Below, piece by piece: positions 1 through 9,494 of a DNA stretch of 64,000 nucleotides; positions within the stretch are counted from its first letter, which is position 1, and each line of letters begins with the position of its first letter. The notes under the pieces are model-generated. The model was not told the DNA's origin. It did no database searches and saw only the letters and a program-made list of their open reading frames with translations. Origin of the DNA: Cellulomonas flavigena DSM 20109 (GTDB lineage Bacteria > Actinomycetota > Actinomycetes > Actinomycetales > Cellulomonadaceae); contig NC_014151.1 of assembly GCF_000092865.1 (NCBI RefSeq), positions 3,286,001 through 3,350,000 of the forward strand, given 5' to 3'. Made by a program: the position numbers and the translations under genes.

Positions 1-1185
1 GCGCTGCGCCGCCTTCGGCAGGTCGTCGAAGTCGCGCGCGCCGCTGATGTCCTCGGTCCAGCCGTCGAGGTGCTCGTACACCGGCTTCGCGTGGTGGAAG
101 TCGCTCTGGTCGATCGGCATGTCCTCGGTGCGGCGCCCGTCGACGTCGTACGCGACGCACACCGGGATCCGGTCCAGCCCCGTCAGGGTGTCGATCTTCG
201 TCACGACGAGGTCCGTCAGGCCGTTGACGAGCGACGCGTAGCGCACGACGACCGCGTCGTACCAGCCGGTGCGACGGGGCCGTCCCGTCGTCGTGCCGTA
301 CTCCCCGCCCTGCTGGCGCAGCCACTCGCCCTGCTCGTCGAGCAGCTCGGTCGGGAACGGGCCCTCGCCGACGCGCGTCGTGTACGCCTTGGCCACGGCG
401 ACGACGCGGTCGATGCGCGTCGGCCCCACACCCGAGCCCGTGCACGCCCCGCCCGCGGTGCACGCGGACGACGTGACGAACGGGTACGTGCCGTGGTCGA
501 CGTCGAGCATCGTCGCCTGACCGGCCTCGAACACCAGGGTCCTGCCCTCGTCGAGCGCCCGGTTGAGGTACTGCGGCGTGTCCGCGACGTGCGGACGCAG
601 CCGCTCCGCGTGCCGCAGCAGGTCCTCGAGGGTCTCGTCGACCGTGATCGCCCGCCGGTTGTAGATCTTCACCAGCAGGTGGTTCTTCTGGTCGAGCGCG
701 CCCTCGATCTTCTGCCGCAGGATGTTCTCGTCGAACAGGTCCTGCACGCGGATGCCGATGCGGTTGATCTTGTCGGCGTACGTGGGGCCGATGCCCCGGC
801 CCGTCGTGCCGATGCGGCGCTTGCCGAGGAACCGCTCGGTCACCTTGTCCATCGTGCGGTTGTACGGCGCGATGACGTGCGCGGCCGACGACACCAGCAG
901 CCGCGACGTGTCCACACCGCGCTTCTCGAGCGCGTCGATCTCCTGGAACAGGACCTCGATGTCGACCACGACACCGTTGGCGATGACGGGCACGACGCCC
1001 GGCGTGAGGATGCCCGACGGCAGCAGGTGCAGGGCGTACTTCTCACCCTCGATGACGACCGTGTGCCCCGCGTTGTTGCCGCCGTTGAACTTCACGACCA
1101 CGTCCGTGCGCCCACCGAGCTGGTCGGTCGCCTTCCCCTTGCCCTCGTCGCCCCACTGGGCCCCGAGCACCACGACGGCCGGCAT
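1..1185 (-). CDS. purA: Adenylosuccinate synthetase, C-terminus cut by window edge
   Basis: Joins IMP and aspartate using GTP to give adenylosuccinate, the first committed step from IMP to AMP, in the cytosol. The protein starts [18 protein letters not shown], the family's N-terminal GTP-binding loop (GDEGKGK, residues 12-18), followed by the NNAGHTVV segment and the [11 protein letters not shown] motif. 395 residues are present; the family is usually about 430, so roughly the last 30 lie beyond base 1. The ATG at 1185 is fixed by the conserved N-terminus. It reads leftward, away from the next gene by about 150 bases. Nothing odd in the visible part. Confidence 0.98.
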   Translation of the reverse strand, partial: MPAVVVLGAQWGDEGKGKATDQLGGRTDVVVKFNGGNNAGHTVVIEGEKYALHLLPSGILTPGVVPVIANGVVVDIEVLFQEIDALEKRGVDTSRLLVSSAAHVIAPYNRTMDKVTERFLGKRRIGTTGRGIGPTYADKINRIGIRVQDLFDENILRQKIEGALDQKNHLLVKIYNRRAITVDETLEDLLRHAERLRPHVADTPQYLNRALDEGRTLVFEAGQATMLDVDHGTYPFVTSSACTAGGACTGSGVGPTRIDRVVAVAKAYTTRVGEGPFPTELLDEQGEWLRQQGGEYGTTTGRPRRTGWYDAVVVRYASLVNGLTDLVVTKIDTLTGLDRIPVCVAYDVDGRRTEDMPIDQSDFHHAKPVYEHLDGWTEDISGARDFDDLPKAAQR

Positions 1186-1336
1186 GACGATCACCACTCC
1201 CCGCTGCCTGCGATGCGGCTCCGCCCCGCAGACGGGCGCGAGCGGGCTCGCGGCGCGGGTGACCCGAGCACGCGCGGCAGGTGACGCGTACCACCGAAAG
1301 GGTACCGGAGCGGTGAGGCGCCCGGGCGCGTCGGCC

Positions 1337-1753
1337 TCAGCCCAGGGCCGCGACCTCGTCCGCCGACGTGCCGCAGTCGAGCAGGAACTGGCGGCAGCGC
1401 TCACCCTCGGCCGTCTCGCCGATCGCGTCCGCCGCCGTGGCCAACGCGAGCAGGGCGCGCAGGAAGCCCTGGTTGGGGACGTGGTCCACCGGCACCGGGC
1501 CGCGGCCGCGCCAGCCCGCACCGCGCAGCGCGTCGAGCCCGCGGTGGTAGCCGGTGCGCGCGTAGGCGTACGCCGCCACCGGGTCGTCGGCCCGCTCCGC
1601 GAGCAGGGCCCACACCAGCGACGCGGCCGGTGCCACGCGCACGACGTCGCGCGGGCCCGACCCGGCCGCGAGCGCGGCCCGCGCCGCGGCGTCGGGACCG
1701 TCGGAGGGGAGGAGCGTCGGGGCCGGTCCGCCCAGCAGGTTCTCGTGCGTCAT
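1337..1753 (-). CDS. DUF3151 family protein
   Basis: A 138-residue protein matching the actinobacterial DUF3151 family, whose function is unknown. The family signature is clear: [18 protein letters not shown] at the start, [17 protein letters not shown] in the middle and CRQFLL near the end. An upstream in-frame start would add 44 low-complexity residues without similarity, so the ATG at 1753 is preferred. It reads in the same direction as purA and fba; DUF3151 genes commonly sit beside these genes in actinobacteria. The sequence is mostly helical and soluble, with no signal peptide or membrane segment. Confidence 0.9.
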   Translation of the reverse strand: MTHENLLGGPAPTLLPSDGPDAAARAALAAGSGPRDVVRVAPAASLVWALLAERADDPVAAYAYARTGYHRGLDALRGAGWRGRGPVPVDHVPNQGFLRALLALATAADAIGETAEGERCRQFLLDCGTSADEVAALG

Positions 1754-1964
1754 GGCGCCAGTCTCGCACCGGCCGGCACGTCTCCCGTCGCGTGCCGCCG
1801 TCGCGCGCCGTGGGCCCCCGTGGGCCGGTCGTGCGACGCCCAACCGGGGCGAACCCGGCCCCGCCCTCCCACCGGTCGCCGCCACCGGGCACCCCCGTTA
1901 TTGTCGAACGGCCGACCAGCAGCCACTCCGCGACCCTCCCCGGGCGGCTCGAGCAAGGACGACC

Positions 1965-2330
1965 ATGATCGAGATCTCGACCTCTTCCACCACCACGACG
2001 CTCCTCGTCGCCGGTGACCTCGACCTGGCCGAGCGCGAGCAGTTCCCCGAGGTGACCGCGCGCGTCGTCGGCCTGCGCCGGCAGCTGCTCGTCATCGACA
2101 TGTGCCGCGTGACGTTCATGGACTCCACGGGTGCCGCCTTCCTCATCTCGCTCGCCGACGCCGGCCGGCGGCGCGGCGGCGCGACCGTCCTGCGCGGCGC
2201 TGCCGACCGCGACCTGTTCGTCCTGGAGATCTGCGGCGCGCTCGAGCTGTTCCGCATCGACGCGGACCACCACTGCGAGCTCGGCGCCGAGCTGCCCAGC
2301 GCCCCCGAAGGCGCGCCCGCCCCCGCCTGA
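1965..2330 (+). CDS. STAS-domain protein (anti-sigma factor antagonist type)
   Basis: A 121-residue single STAS domain, as in SpoIIAA/RsbV proteins that bind an anti-sigma kinase when unphosphorylated. The phosphorylation loop is visible as VTFMDSTGAAF (about residues 46-56), with the Ser expected to be the phosphorylated residue. The start at 1965 follows a purine-rich AAGGA a few bases upstream. It ends 33 bases from the convergent stop of the large phosphatase/kinase gene, and a second STAS gene lies on the other side of that gene. Known for the family: reversible serine phosphorylation. Inferred: the neighbouring protein is its partner. Confidence 0.88.
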   Translation: MIEISTSSTTTTLLVAGDLDLAEREQFPEVTARVVGLRRQLLVIDMCRVTFMDSTGAAFLISLADAGRRRGGATVLRGAADRDLFVLEICGALELFRIDADHHCELGAELPSAPEGAPAPA

Positions 2331-2363
2331 GGGCCGTCGGCTCCGCGCGGGCGGCGCGCCGGA

Positions 2364-4514
2364 TCAGCCCCGCGGACCCGCCGCGGGCAGCGACCCCGGG
2401 CGCACCTTCGCCCACACCACCTTGCCGCCGCGCGACTGCCGCCACCCCCAGTCGGCCAGCCGCTCGACGATCTGCATGCCGAAGCCCCCGACCCGCCCGG
2501 GGTGCCCGTCGGTCGTCACCGGCGGCGCCGGGTTCGCGTCCTCGACCTCGATCCGCAGGCCGTCGCCCGTGTCGTACAGCTGCAGTGCGACGTGCCCCCA
2601 GCCGTGCAGCACGGCGTTGGCGACCAGCTCGGACACCACCAGCTCGGCGTTCGACGCGTCCGCGATCCCCCACGCCTCGCACGTGCGCAGCACCGAGTGC
2701 CGCGCCCGACCGATCGACGCCGGCTCGCTCGGCAGCGCCCAGCGCCGCCGCCGCGGGCCGACCGCGTCGGCCAGGTCGTCGTCGGCGTGCGGCACGCGCA
2801 GCACGACGACGGCGACGTCGTCCTCCGGGTGGTCGGCGAGGTGCGAGAGCAGCTCCTCGCCGATCCCGGCGGCGTCCCGCGCGGTGACGTCCGCGGCCAC
2901 CGTCTCGAGCACGCCCAGCCCGTCACGCAGGCTGCGGTCCCGCCGCTCGACGAGCCCGTCGGTGTAGAGCACGACGACGTCGCCCGGGACCAGCGCCAGC
3001 TCGTCGGTCGCGCGGCCGCCGGACCCGAAGCCCACCAGCCGCCCTCCCGTGCCGCGCACCAGCTGCGCCGCGCCGCCGCGCACGAGCAGCAGCGGCAGGT
3101 GCCCGGCCCGGGAGAACTGCAGCAGCCACCCGTCCGCGTCGTCGCGACGCAGCACCGCGTACACCATGCTCGCGGCGCGTGGGATCCGCATGCCGCTGAA
3201 CAGCTGGTCGACGCGGTCCAGCACCGGCCCGGGGGTCGTGATGTCGAACGCGTACGACCGCACGACCGACCGGAGCTGGCCCATCGTCGCGGCGGCCTCG
3301 ACGTCGTGCCCGACGACGTCGCCGATGACGACGCCGATCGTCTGCGGGTCGATCTGCAGGACGTCGTACCAGTCACCGCCGACCTGCGCGTCGTCCGCGC
3401 ACGGCGAGTAGTACGTCCACACGTCGAGGCCGTCGACCTCCGCCTGCTCGGGCAGCATCGCGCGCTGCAGCGTCTCGGCGAGCCGGTGCTCACGGTCGTA
3501 GAGGCGCACGTTGTCGATCGACAGGCCGACGCGTCGCGCCACCAGCTCGACGACCGTCCGCTCCGACGGCTGGAGCCCGGCGCGGCCGCCGCCGTCACGC
3601 GGTCGTAGGGCCAGCAGCCCGACGATGCGGCGCCGGCCCGGGACGGGCTGCACGACGACGCGGTGGTCGGGACCGTGCGCACCGGCGGCCAGGAGGTGAC
3701 GGGACATCCACTGCGCGTAGGTGCCGTCCGGGTGGTCGGCCGTGAGGTCGAGCTCGACGAGCCCGTCACGGACCCCGGACAGCAGCTGGCCGACCGGGTC
3801 CCGTGGGCAGTGCGACAGGACCCGGTGAGGCGGGCCGTGGTGCCGTGTGCCGCGTGCGTGCGCCGGACCCAGACCCTCCGCGGCCCACAGCCCGCCGTCG
3901 AACAGGAAGAAGTCGGCGCGGGCGACGACCTGCGCCTGGAGCAGGTCGGCGATCTCCCGCAGCCCGTGGGGCTCGTCGACGTCGGCGAGCATGTCCGACA
4001 CACGCGCGATGAGCGACAGGCTGCGGCGCTCGCGACGCTCCTCGTCGACGAGTGCGGCCTGCTCGGCGGACGCGGTGAGCTCGGCCGTGAGGTCCTGCAC
4101 GGCGGCGACGAACGTGCCCGGCGGCACGCCGTCCTGCTCGGGGACCGGTGAGACGTGCACCACGCAGCGCACGCCCCTGCCGTCGGCGCGACGCAGCACG
4201 GCCGGGTGGACCGACGGCTCGCGGTCCGCACGGCGGACGGCGTCGGGGTCGGACAGCCGCACCCGCGGGTCGGTGAGGACGTCGGCGCCGACGACCTCCG
4301 CGGGGGCGTGCCCGACGGCGCTCGCGAGGGCGTCGTTGACCCACACGACGTGCACGGCACCACCCCGTGCGCGCAGCAGCGCCAGGGGCACCTGTGTGGC
4401 GGCCAGCGCGGCTCCCAGCGCCCACGACGACTCCCCGAGGGGGGCAGCCGCAGCGGTGTGCGTCGCGGCGGGCGTAGGCTCGGTCATCGATCGGGCGGCA
4501 CGGGAGTTGACCAC
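2364..4514 (-). CDS. PAS-GAF-SpoIIE phosphatase with C-terminal HATPase (RsbW-like) domain
   Basis: A multi-domain stress-signalling protein. Residue numbers are from the internal ATG at 4487: PAS-like 30-135, GAF-like 160-330, PP2C/SpoIIE phosphatase 345-565 with metal motifs GGDWYD (370), GDVVGHD (389), YTDGLVE (508) and DDVAV (556), then a GHKL ATPase at 585-700 with the N-box ELVVSELVANAVLHG and GGFGMQIV. One chain therefore carries both a phosphatase and an RsbW-like kinase domain. The GTG at 4514 has GGAGG five bases upstream; the ATG at 4487 has no ribosome site. It is divergent from the STAS gene at 4599 and convergent with the one at 1965, both likely substrates. Confidence 0.9.
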   Translation of the reverse strand: MVNSRAARSMTEPTPAATHTAAAAPLGESSWALGAALAATQVPLALLRARGGAVHVVWVNDALASAVGHAPAEVVGADVLTDPRVRLSDPDAVRRADREPSVHPAVLRRADGRGVRCVVHVSPVPEQDGVPPGTFVAAVQDLTAELTASAEQAALVDEERRERRSLSLIARVSDMLADVDEPHGLREIADLLQAQVVARADFFLFDGGLWAAEGLGPAHARGTRHHGPPHRVLSHCPRDPVGQLLSGVRDGLVELDLTADHPDGTYAQWMSRHLLAAGAHGPDHRVVVQPVPGRRRIVGLLALRPRDGGGRAGLQPSERTVVELVARRVGLSIDNVRLYDREHRLAETLQRAMLPEQAEVDGLDVWTYYSPCADDAQVGGDWYDVLQIDPQTIGVVIGDVVGHDVEAAATMGQLRSVVRSYAFDITTPGPVLDRVDQLFSGMRIPRAASMVYAVLRRDDADGWLLQFSRAGHLPLLLVRGGAAQLVRGTGGRLVGFGSGGRATDELALVPGDVVVLYTDGLVERRDRSLRDGLGVLETVAADVTARDAAGIGEELLSHLADHPEDDVAVVVLRVPHADDDLADAVGPRRRRWALPSEPASIGRARHSVLRTCEAWGIADASNAELVVSELVANAVLHGWGHVALQLYDTGDGLRIEVEDANPAPPVTTDGHPGRVGGFGMQIVERLADWGWRQSRGGKVVWAKVRPGSLPAAGPRG

Positions 4515-4598
4515 CACCACCTCCGATCGTCTAGCGTGCCGAACGGACGGACGGCTCGACCAGCCCGGGTGAGCCCCGCCGACGTCGGAAGGAGCATC

Positions 4599-5018
4599 GT
4601 GCGAGACGTTAACAGTCCTTCCGCGGACACGGACGCCGCCACGACGGAAGCGGCGGACGCCGCGGGCGTCGGTGAGCCCGGCGCCGTGCAGGTCATCGTG
4701 GGAGTGGACCGGACCCGCATCGTGCTGTCGGGCGAGGTCGACGCCGACCTGGGCCCGGAGCTGCAGGAGGCGACGGCCGAGGCCGAGGAGCGCGGGCTGC
4801 CGATCGAGGTCGACGCGCACCACGTGACGTTCATGGACTCGTCGGGCGTCGCGTTCCTCGCGCGCCTGTCGATCCGCAGCGAGCACCGCGTGCGGCTGCT
4901 GCGCGTGCCGCCGACCGTGCGGTTCCTCCTCGAGGTCACGCGCATCGGCGAGCTCCTCGACGTGGTCGAGGACGACGGCCAGGCGGAGCCCTTCGCGCCC
5001 GTCGACACGCCGGGCTGA
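4599..5018 (+). CDS. STAS-domain protein (anti-sigma factor antagonist type)
   Basis: A 139-residue protein with an acidic, Ala-rich N-terminal tail of about 35 residues followed by a STAS domain. The phospho-loop reads VTFMDSSGVAFLAR, close to that of the STAS protein at 1965. The GTG start at 4599 is set by GAAGGAG ending five bases upstream. It is divergent from the SpoIIE/HATPase gene with under 90 bases between starts, so both are probably controlled from the same short region. A hairpin follows its stop. Partner-switching with the phosphatase/kinase is inferred from synteny and family knowledge; the target sigma or anti-sigma factor is not in this window. Confidence 0.88.
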   Translation: MRDVNSPSADTDAATTEAADAAGVGEPGAVQVIVGVDRTRIVLSGEVDADLGPELQEATAEAEERGLPIEVDAHHVTFMDSSGVAFLARLSIRSEHRVRLLRVPPTVRFLLEVTRIGELLDVVEDDGQAEPFAPVDTPG

Positions 5019-5057
5019 GATCTCCGCGGCCGACGCGCCGCACCACGCACGAACGCC

Positions 5058-5093
5058 GACGGCGCCGGCCCCCTCGCGGGGACCGGCGCCGTC
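5058..5093. terminator. Hairpin terminator between convergent STAS gene and fba
   Basis: GACGGCGCCGG (5058-5068) pairs perfectly with CCGGCGCCGTC (5083-5093) across a 14-base loop. It lies between the stop of the STAS gene (5018) and the convergent stop of fba (5116), so it could act in both directions. No T-tract is present, as is usual in very GC-rich actinobacteria. Confidence 0.7.
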
Positions 5094-5115
5094 GGGCGTC
5101 GCGGCAGGGCCCGGG

Positions 5116-6138
<1,023 letters not shown>

Positions 6139-6248
6139 CGAGAGTCTCCTGGAAGAGTCGGGGAGCGGTACGACCTGAGTCTGCCACCACCGGGGCGCTC
6201 CACGTCCGGGACGTCCACCGGGACCCCCTGCCCACGTCGCCCGCCCCC

Positions 6249-6379
6249 GCCGACCGGAACCCCACTCCCCGACCCGCCGCCCTTGCGAGTACCCACGTTC
6301 CGCTCAAGCCCCGGCGACCCGCCGACCGGAACCTCGCTCATCGATCCACGCCTGGATACGGGAGTCAGGTTCCGGTCGC
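6249..6379. repeat. Two copies of the ~62-base palindromic repeat (R1, R2)
   Basis: The interval 6139-6501 (363 bases) lies between the divergent fba and AbiEi-like genes and has no gene. R2 (6321-6379) is a good copy: GCCGACCGGAACCTC at the left and GGAGTCAGGTTCCGGTC at the right, which are inverse complements around a 25-30-base centre. R1 (6249-6309) is degenerate, with a left arm CCGACCGGAACCCC and a partial right arm near GTTCCGCTC. The rest of the interval shows nothing recognisable. Confidence 0.7.
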
Positions 6380-6501
6380 GGGGCGCCGGCGTGGCGGCCA
6401 ACGGTCGTCGAGCCGACCACAGGCCCGGGGCGCGGACGGCGCGTCCACAGATCGGCCGGCCCGTGGCACGGGCGGAGGGTGGGACGCCGAAGGTGTGTCC
6501 C

Positions 6502-7494
6502 GTGCGACGCCACGGCCCCGTCCCGCCCCGCCTCCTCGCCCTCGCCGACGGCCAGGGTCACCTCGTCTCCGCCGCTCAGTGCAGCGCCGAGGGCGTGAGC
6601 CCCAACCGCCGGGCCTCGCTCGTGCGCGCCGGCACGTGGACCCGCCCCACCCACGGGGTGTACGACACAGCACCGGCCGACGTCGCTGCTCCCGACGACG
6701 CACGTCGGCGGGCCGCGTGGCTCGGGCTGCTCGCGCTCGGCCCGGACGCCGCCGCGGTCGGGAGCTGCGCGCTCGCGCTGCACGGGGTCCGTGGGCTCCC
6801 CTCCGTGGTGGAGCCGGAGGTCGCGCTGGCCGGCGGGCGTCGCGGACGTCCGCGCGACGGCATCCTCGTGCGCCGCTACGAGGCCCCGCACGTCGTCGTC
6901 GGGACCGCGCGAGCCGTGCCACTGCCGGTCGCGCTCGCCCAGTCGCTGTGCCGGCTGCCGCGCCGCCACGTGGTCGCGGTGCTCGACGACGTCCTGCACC
7001 GCGAGCTGCTCGACGACGGCGAGACCCACCGGCTCGTCGCCGCGCTCGCCGGGCGCCGGGGCTGTCGACGGGTACGGCTGTGGTCGGAGCTCGTCGACCC
7101 GCGCGCCGAGTCGCCGCTCGAGTCCTACGCGCGGCTCGTCTGCGTCGACGCCGGGGTCCCGCCCGACGACCTGCAGGTGGTCGTCCGTGACGCCCGTGGG
7201 CGGCCGGTCGCGCGTGGCGACCTCGGTTGGCGACTTCCCGACGGCCGCTGGCTGCTCGCGGAGATCGACGGACGCGAGTTCCACGACGTGGCCGAGGCGC
7301 TCCTGCACGACCGGCACCGGCAGAACGCCCTCGTCGCCACGCGAGGCGTGGAGGTGCTGCGGTTCGCGGCCGAGGACGTGAGCGACGGGTCGGTCGCCCG
7401 CACGGTCCGGAGCGTGCTGGGCCTGCACTGGCGCCCGTCCCCCACCGCCCCGCCGACCGGAAACCTGCTCCTCGAAGCGCTGGCGATGCGGTGA
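6502..7494 (+). CDS. AbiEi-like antitoxin-domain protein with DUF559-type C-terminus
   Basis: A 330-residue cytosolic protein. The N-terminal ~70 residues resemble the winged-helix domain of type IV AbiEi antitoxins (LLALADGQGHLVSAAQ ... GVYDTAP). The C-terminal ~120 resemble DUF559/very-short-patch-type nuclease folds (ESPLESYARL, AEIDGREFHD, DRHRQNALV, GVEVLRF). Such stand-alone proteins are common in actinobacteria and uncharacterised; no AbiEii toxin gene is adjacent. The GTG at 6502 has GAAGG eight bases upstream; a GTG at 6493 is an alternative. Its last ~14 residues (from APPTGN) are encoded by the left arm of an intergenic palindromic repeat, so the original stop may have been lost to repeat insertion. 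Confidence 0.75.
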   Translation: MRRHGPVPPRLLALADGQGHLVSAAQCSAEGVSPNRRASLVRAGTWTRPTHGVYDTAPADVAAPDDARRRAAWLGLLALGPDAAAVGSCALALHGVRGLPSVVEPEVALAGGRRGRPRDGILVRRYEAPHVVVGTARAVPLPVALAQSLCRLPRRHVVAVLDDVLHRELLDDGETHRLVAALAGRRGCRRVRLWSELVDPRAESPLESYARLVCVDAGVPPDDLQVVVRDARGRPVARGDLGWRLPDGRWLLAEIDGREFHDVAEALLHDRHRQNALVATRGVEVLRFAAEDVSDGSVARTVRSVLGLHWRPSPTAPPTGNLLLEALAMR

Positions 7495-7509
7495 GCCGCG
7501 TTCCGCCCG
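7451..7509. repeat. Palindromic repeat copy R3, overlapping the AbiEi-like gene end
   Basis: CGCCGACCGGAAACCTGCTC at 7451 matches the left arm of the repeat family; a decayed right arm with GTTCCGCCCGAC is near 7499-7509. The left arm and centre are translated as the end of the preceding protein, and the stop codon at 7492-7494 lies inside the element. Confidence 0.55.
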
Positions 7510-7588
7510 ACGGGGCCGGAGGTGGGCCCGGGAGGGCGCGACGGACCGCGGGGCGGGCCAGGGGGTCGGACAGGTCGAGCCGAGGGAC

Positions 7589-7677
7589 GGGTCGGGGCGG
7601 CAGGAAGGGTCGGGGCGGCGGGACGAGTCGGGGGGCGGGACGAGTCGGGGAGACGGGACGGGTCAGGGCGGCGGGAC
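7589..7677. repeat. Five tandem 17-18-base G-rich repeats
   Basis: Units begin at 7589, 7607, 7625, 7642 and 7660. The consensus is close to GGGTCGGGGCGGCGGGAC, with unit 3 one base shorter. Every unit carries runs of three to six G on the plus strand, so G-quadruplex formation is possible. The last unit overlaps the stop codon and final codons of the TrmH-family gene (HVPPP). The array fills the space between two convergent gene ends. Confidence 0.8.
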
Positions 7678-8322
7678 GTGCTGGAGCGCCCATGCGTGCA
7701 TCGCGACCGCCGCCGCCGCGCCCGCGTTCAGGGACCGTGTGCTGCCGTGCTGGGTGATGTGGACGACGACGTCGCACATCGCCTGCGCCGCCTCCGTCAG
7801 CCCCGTCGACTCCTGACCCAGCAGCAGCACGCACGCGCGCGGGAACGCGAACGTCTCGACCGGCACCGAGCCCGGGACGTTGTCGACGCCCACCACGGGC
7901 AGCCTGCCGGCGTCCGGGCCCGCGCCCGCCGCCCACGTCGCGAGAGCCGCAGCGTCGGGGTGGTGGTGGACGTGCAGGTAGCGGTCGGTGACCATCGCGC
8001 CCCGACGGTTCCACCGGCGGCGACCCACCACGTGCACACCGGCACTGTTGAACGCGTTCGCGGTGCGCACCACCGACCCGATGTTGAGGTCGTGCACCCA
8101 GTTCTCGATCGCGACGTGGAACGGGTGCCGTCGCGTGTCGAGGTCCGCGACGATCGCCTCGACCGTCCAGTACCGGTACGCATCGACGACGTTGCGCCGG
8201 TCACCGTGCGCGAGCAGCTCGCGGTCGTACCGAGGGTCGTCGGGCCACGCGTCGGGCCCGCCGGGCCACGGCCCGACACCCACCACGCGCGCGTCGTCCG
8301 CATCCCCACGCTCGTCATCCAT
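7663..8322 (-). CDS. TrmH/SpoU-family RNA 2'-O-methyltransferase
   Basis: A 219-residue SPOUT methyltransferase that transfers a methyl group from S-adenosylmethionine to a ribose 2'-OH in tRNA or rRNA. All three family motifs are present: NIGSVVRTANAF (motif 1), LLLGQESTGL (motif 2) and HGSTRSLNAGAAAAVAM (motif 3). The ~75 residues before motif 1 include a Trp/Pro-rich stretch and RYWTVEAIVADLDTRRHPF. The ATG at 8322 is preferred because the longer reading enters intergenic repeat DNA. The exact RNA target cannot be told from sequence. It is convergent with the AbiEi-like gene. Confidence 0.88.
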   Translation of the reverse strand: MDDERGDADDARVVGVGPWPGGPDAWPDDPRYDRELLAHGDRRNVVDAYRYWTVEAIVADLDTRRHPFHVAIENWVHDLNIGSVVRTANAFNSAGVHVVGRRRWNRRGAMVTDRYLHVHHHPDAAALATWAAGAGPDAGRLPVVGVDNVPGSVPVETFAFPRACVLLLGQESTGLTEAAQAMCDVVVHITQHGSTRSLNAGAAAAVAMHAWALQHVPPP

Positions 8323-8335
8323 CCCCCGATCCTCC

Positions 8336-8540
8336 CCGACCGGCACACCACTCACCGTTCCGGCACCCGCACGAGGACCGGTGTTCCGGTGGGCGGTCTG
8401 GTGCCCCGGCGAGCGGAACATCATTCACCGGACGAGGCACCGGACGAGGAGTCGGGTTCCGGTCGGCGACGTCGGGACCGCGAACGGAACGAGAGTCCCG
8501 ATCCGAGGCACCGGAGGAGGAGCCGAGTTCCGGTCGGCGG
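8336..8540. repeat. Array of three palindromic repeats (R4-R6)
   Basis: Three successive copies of the ~62-base palindrome occupy most of the 311-base gap between the divergent TrmH-family and DedA genes: about 8336-8396, 8408-8468 and 8478-8540. The copies start 70-72 bases apart. Each has a left half containing CGGAAC or CGGCAC and a right half ending in GTTCCGGT(C/G)GGCG. The remaining ~90 bases before 8634 hold the DedA promoter region; no clear -35/-10 is visible. Confidence 0.75.
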
Positions 8541-8633
8541 GAGTGGGCGAGGCGGGGCCGGCAGGCCGGGTCTGCACAGGATCTGCGCGCGGACCGCCGG
8601 GGTCGTCGAGGCGCGCGCCGTAGGCTGGTCGTC

Positions 8634-9494
8634 ATGCTGACGACGACGGTGCTCACCGCCGCCCTGACCGACGCCCCCCACGCACTGCTCGCGGGCGGGC
8701 CGCTGCCGGCGCTCGGTCCCGACTTCCTCAATGCCGAGAACCTCATCGAGTCGTTCGGCACGGCCGCGCTCATCGGCATCGTCGCGGTCGTCTTCATCGA
8801 GACCGGGCTGCTGTTCCCGTTCCTGCCCGGCGACTCGCTGCTGTTCACCGCGGGGGCGCTCGTCGCGCAGGACTCGCTGCAGCTCAACATCTGGGTGCTG
8901 TGCCTCCTGCTCTTCGTCGCCGCGTTCGTCGGCGACCAGGTGGCCTACGCGATCGGTCGCAAGCTGGGGCCCAAGGTGTTCAACCGCCCCGACTCGCGCT
9001 TCTTCAAGCAGAAGTACATCGACCAGACGTACGCGTACTTCGACAAGTACGGCGGCCGGACGATCATCGTGGCGCGGTTCGTGCCGTTCGTGCGCACCTA
9101 CGCCCCGGTCGCGGCCGGCGTCGGCAAGATGAGCTACCGGCACTTCGTGTCGTTCAACGTCATCGGTGCGCTGCTGTGGGGCGTCGGCGTGACGCTGCTG
9201 GGCTACTGGCTCGGCAACTTCCCGTTCATCAAGAACAACATCGAGGCCCTGCTCGTCCTCATCGTCGGCGTGTCCGTCGTCCCCGTGTTCGTCGAGCTGT
9301 GGCGTGCGCGCCGCAAGGAGAGGACCGGCGAGACCGTCGAGGGGCGCGACACCGACTACGACGAGCCCGTCGAGCGCGCCGCCGTCGAGCGCGAGGTGTT
9401 CGGCCGTGCGACCACCACGCCCGTCGCGGGGCAGGCCGGCACCGAGGTCGTCGAGGACCCGTCCGACGCAGGCACGGCGCGGCCAGAGCGATGA
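8634..9494 (+). CDS. DedA-family membrane protein
   Basis: A 286-residue integral membrane protein of the DedA/VTT family, associated in other bacteria with lipid-carrier or phospholipid translocation and proton-dependent homeostasis. Family landmarks are FIETGLLFPFLPGDSLLF near residue 55, GDQVAYAIGRKLG, and the conserved arginine segment ARFVPFVRTYAPVAAG. About five to six hydrophobic segments lie before residue 225; the last ~60 residues are an acidic, charged cytosolic tail. The downstream HAD gene overlaps its stop by ATGA (9491-9494), so the two are translationally coupled. The substrate is unknown. Confidence 0.93.
   Translation: MLTTTVLTAALTDAPHALLAGGPLPALGPDFLNAENLIESFGTAALIGIVAVVFIETGLLFPFLPGDSLLFTAGALVAQDSLQLNIWVLCLLLFVAAFVGDQVAYAIGRKLGPKVFNRPDSRFFKQKYIDQTYAYFDKYGGRTIIVARFVPFVRTYAPVAAGVGKMSYRHFVSFNVIGALLWGVGVTLLGYWLGNFPFIKNNIEALLVLIVGVSVVPVFVELWRARRKERTGETVEGRDTDYDEPVERAAVEREVFGRATTTPVAGQAGTEVVEDPSDAGTARPER

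Noticed and set aside
1285..1310. Imperfect dyad GTACC...GGTAC upstream of purA
   Set aside because: Five-base arms only in a GC-rich context; not enough to call an operator.
2102..2887. Plus-strand frames of 260-280 residues across the SpoIIE gene end
   Set aside because: Pro/Arg/Ala-rich shadow frames antisense to a conserved multi-domain protein.
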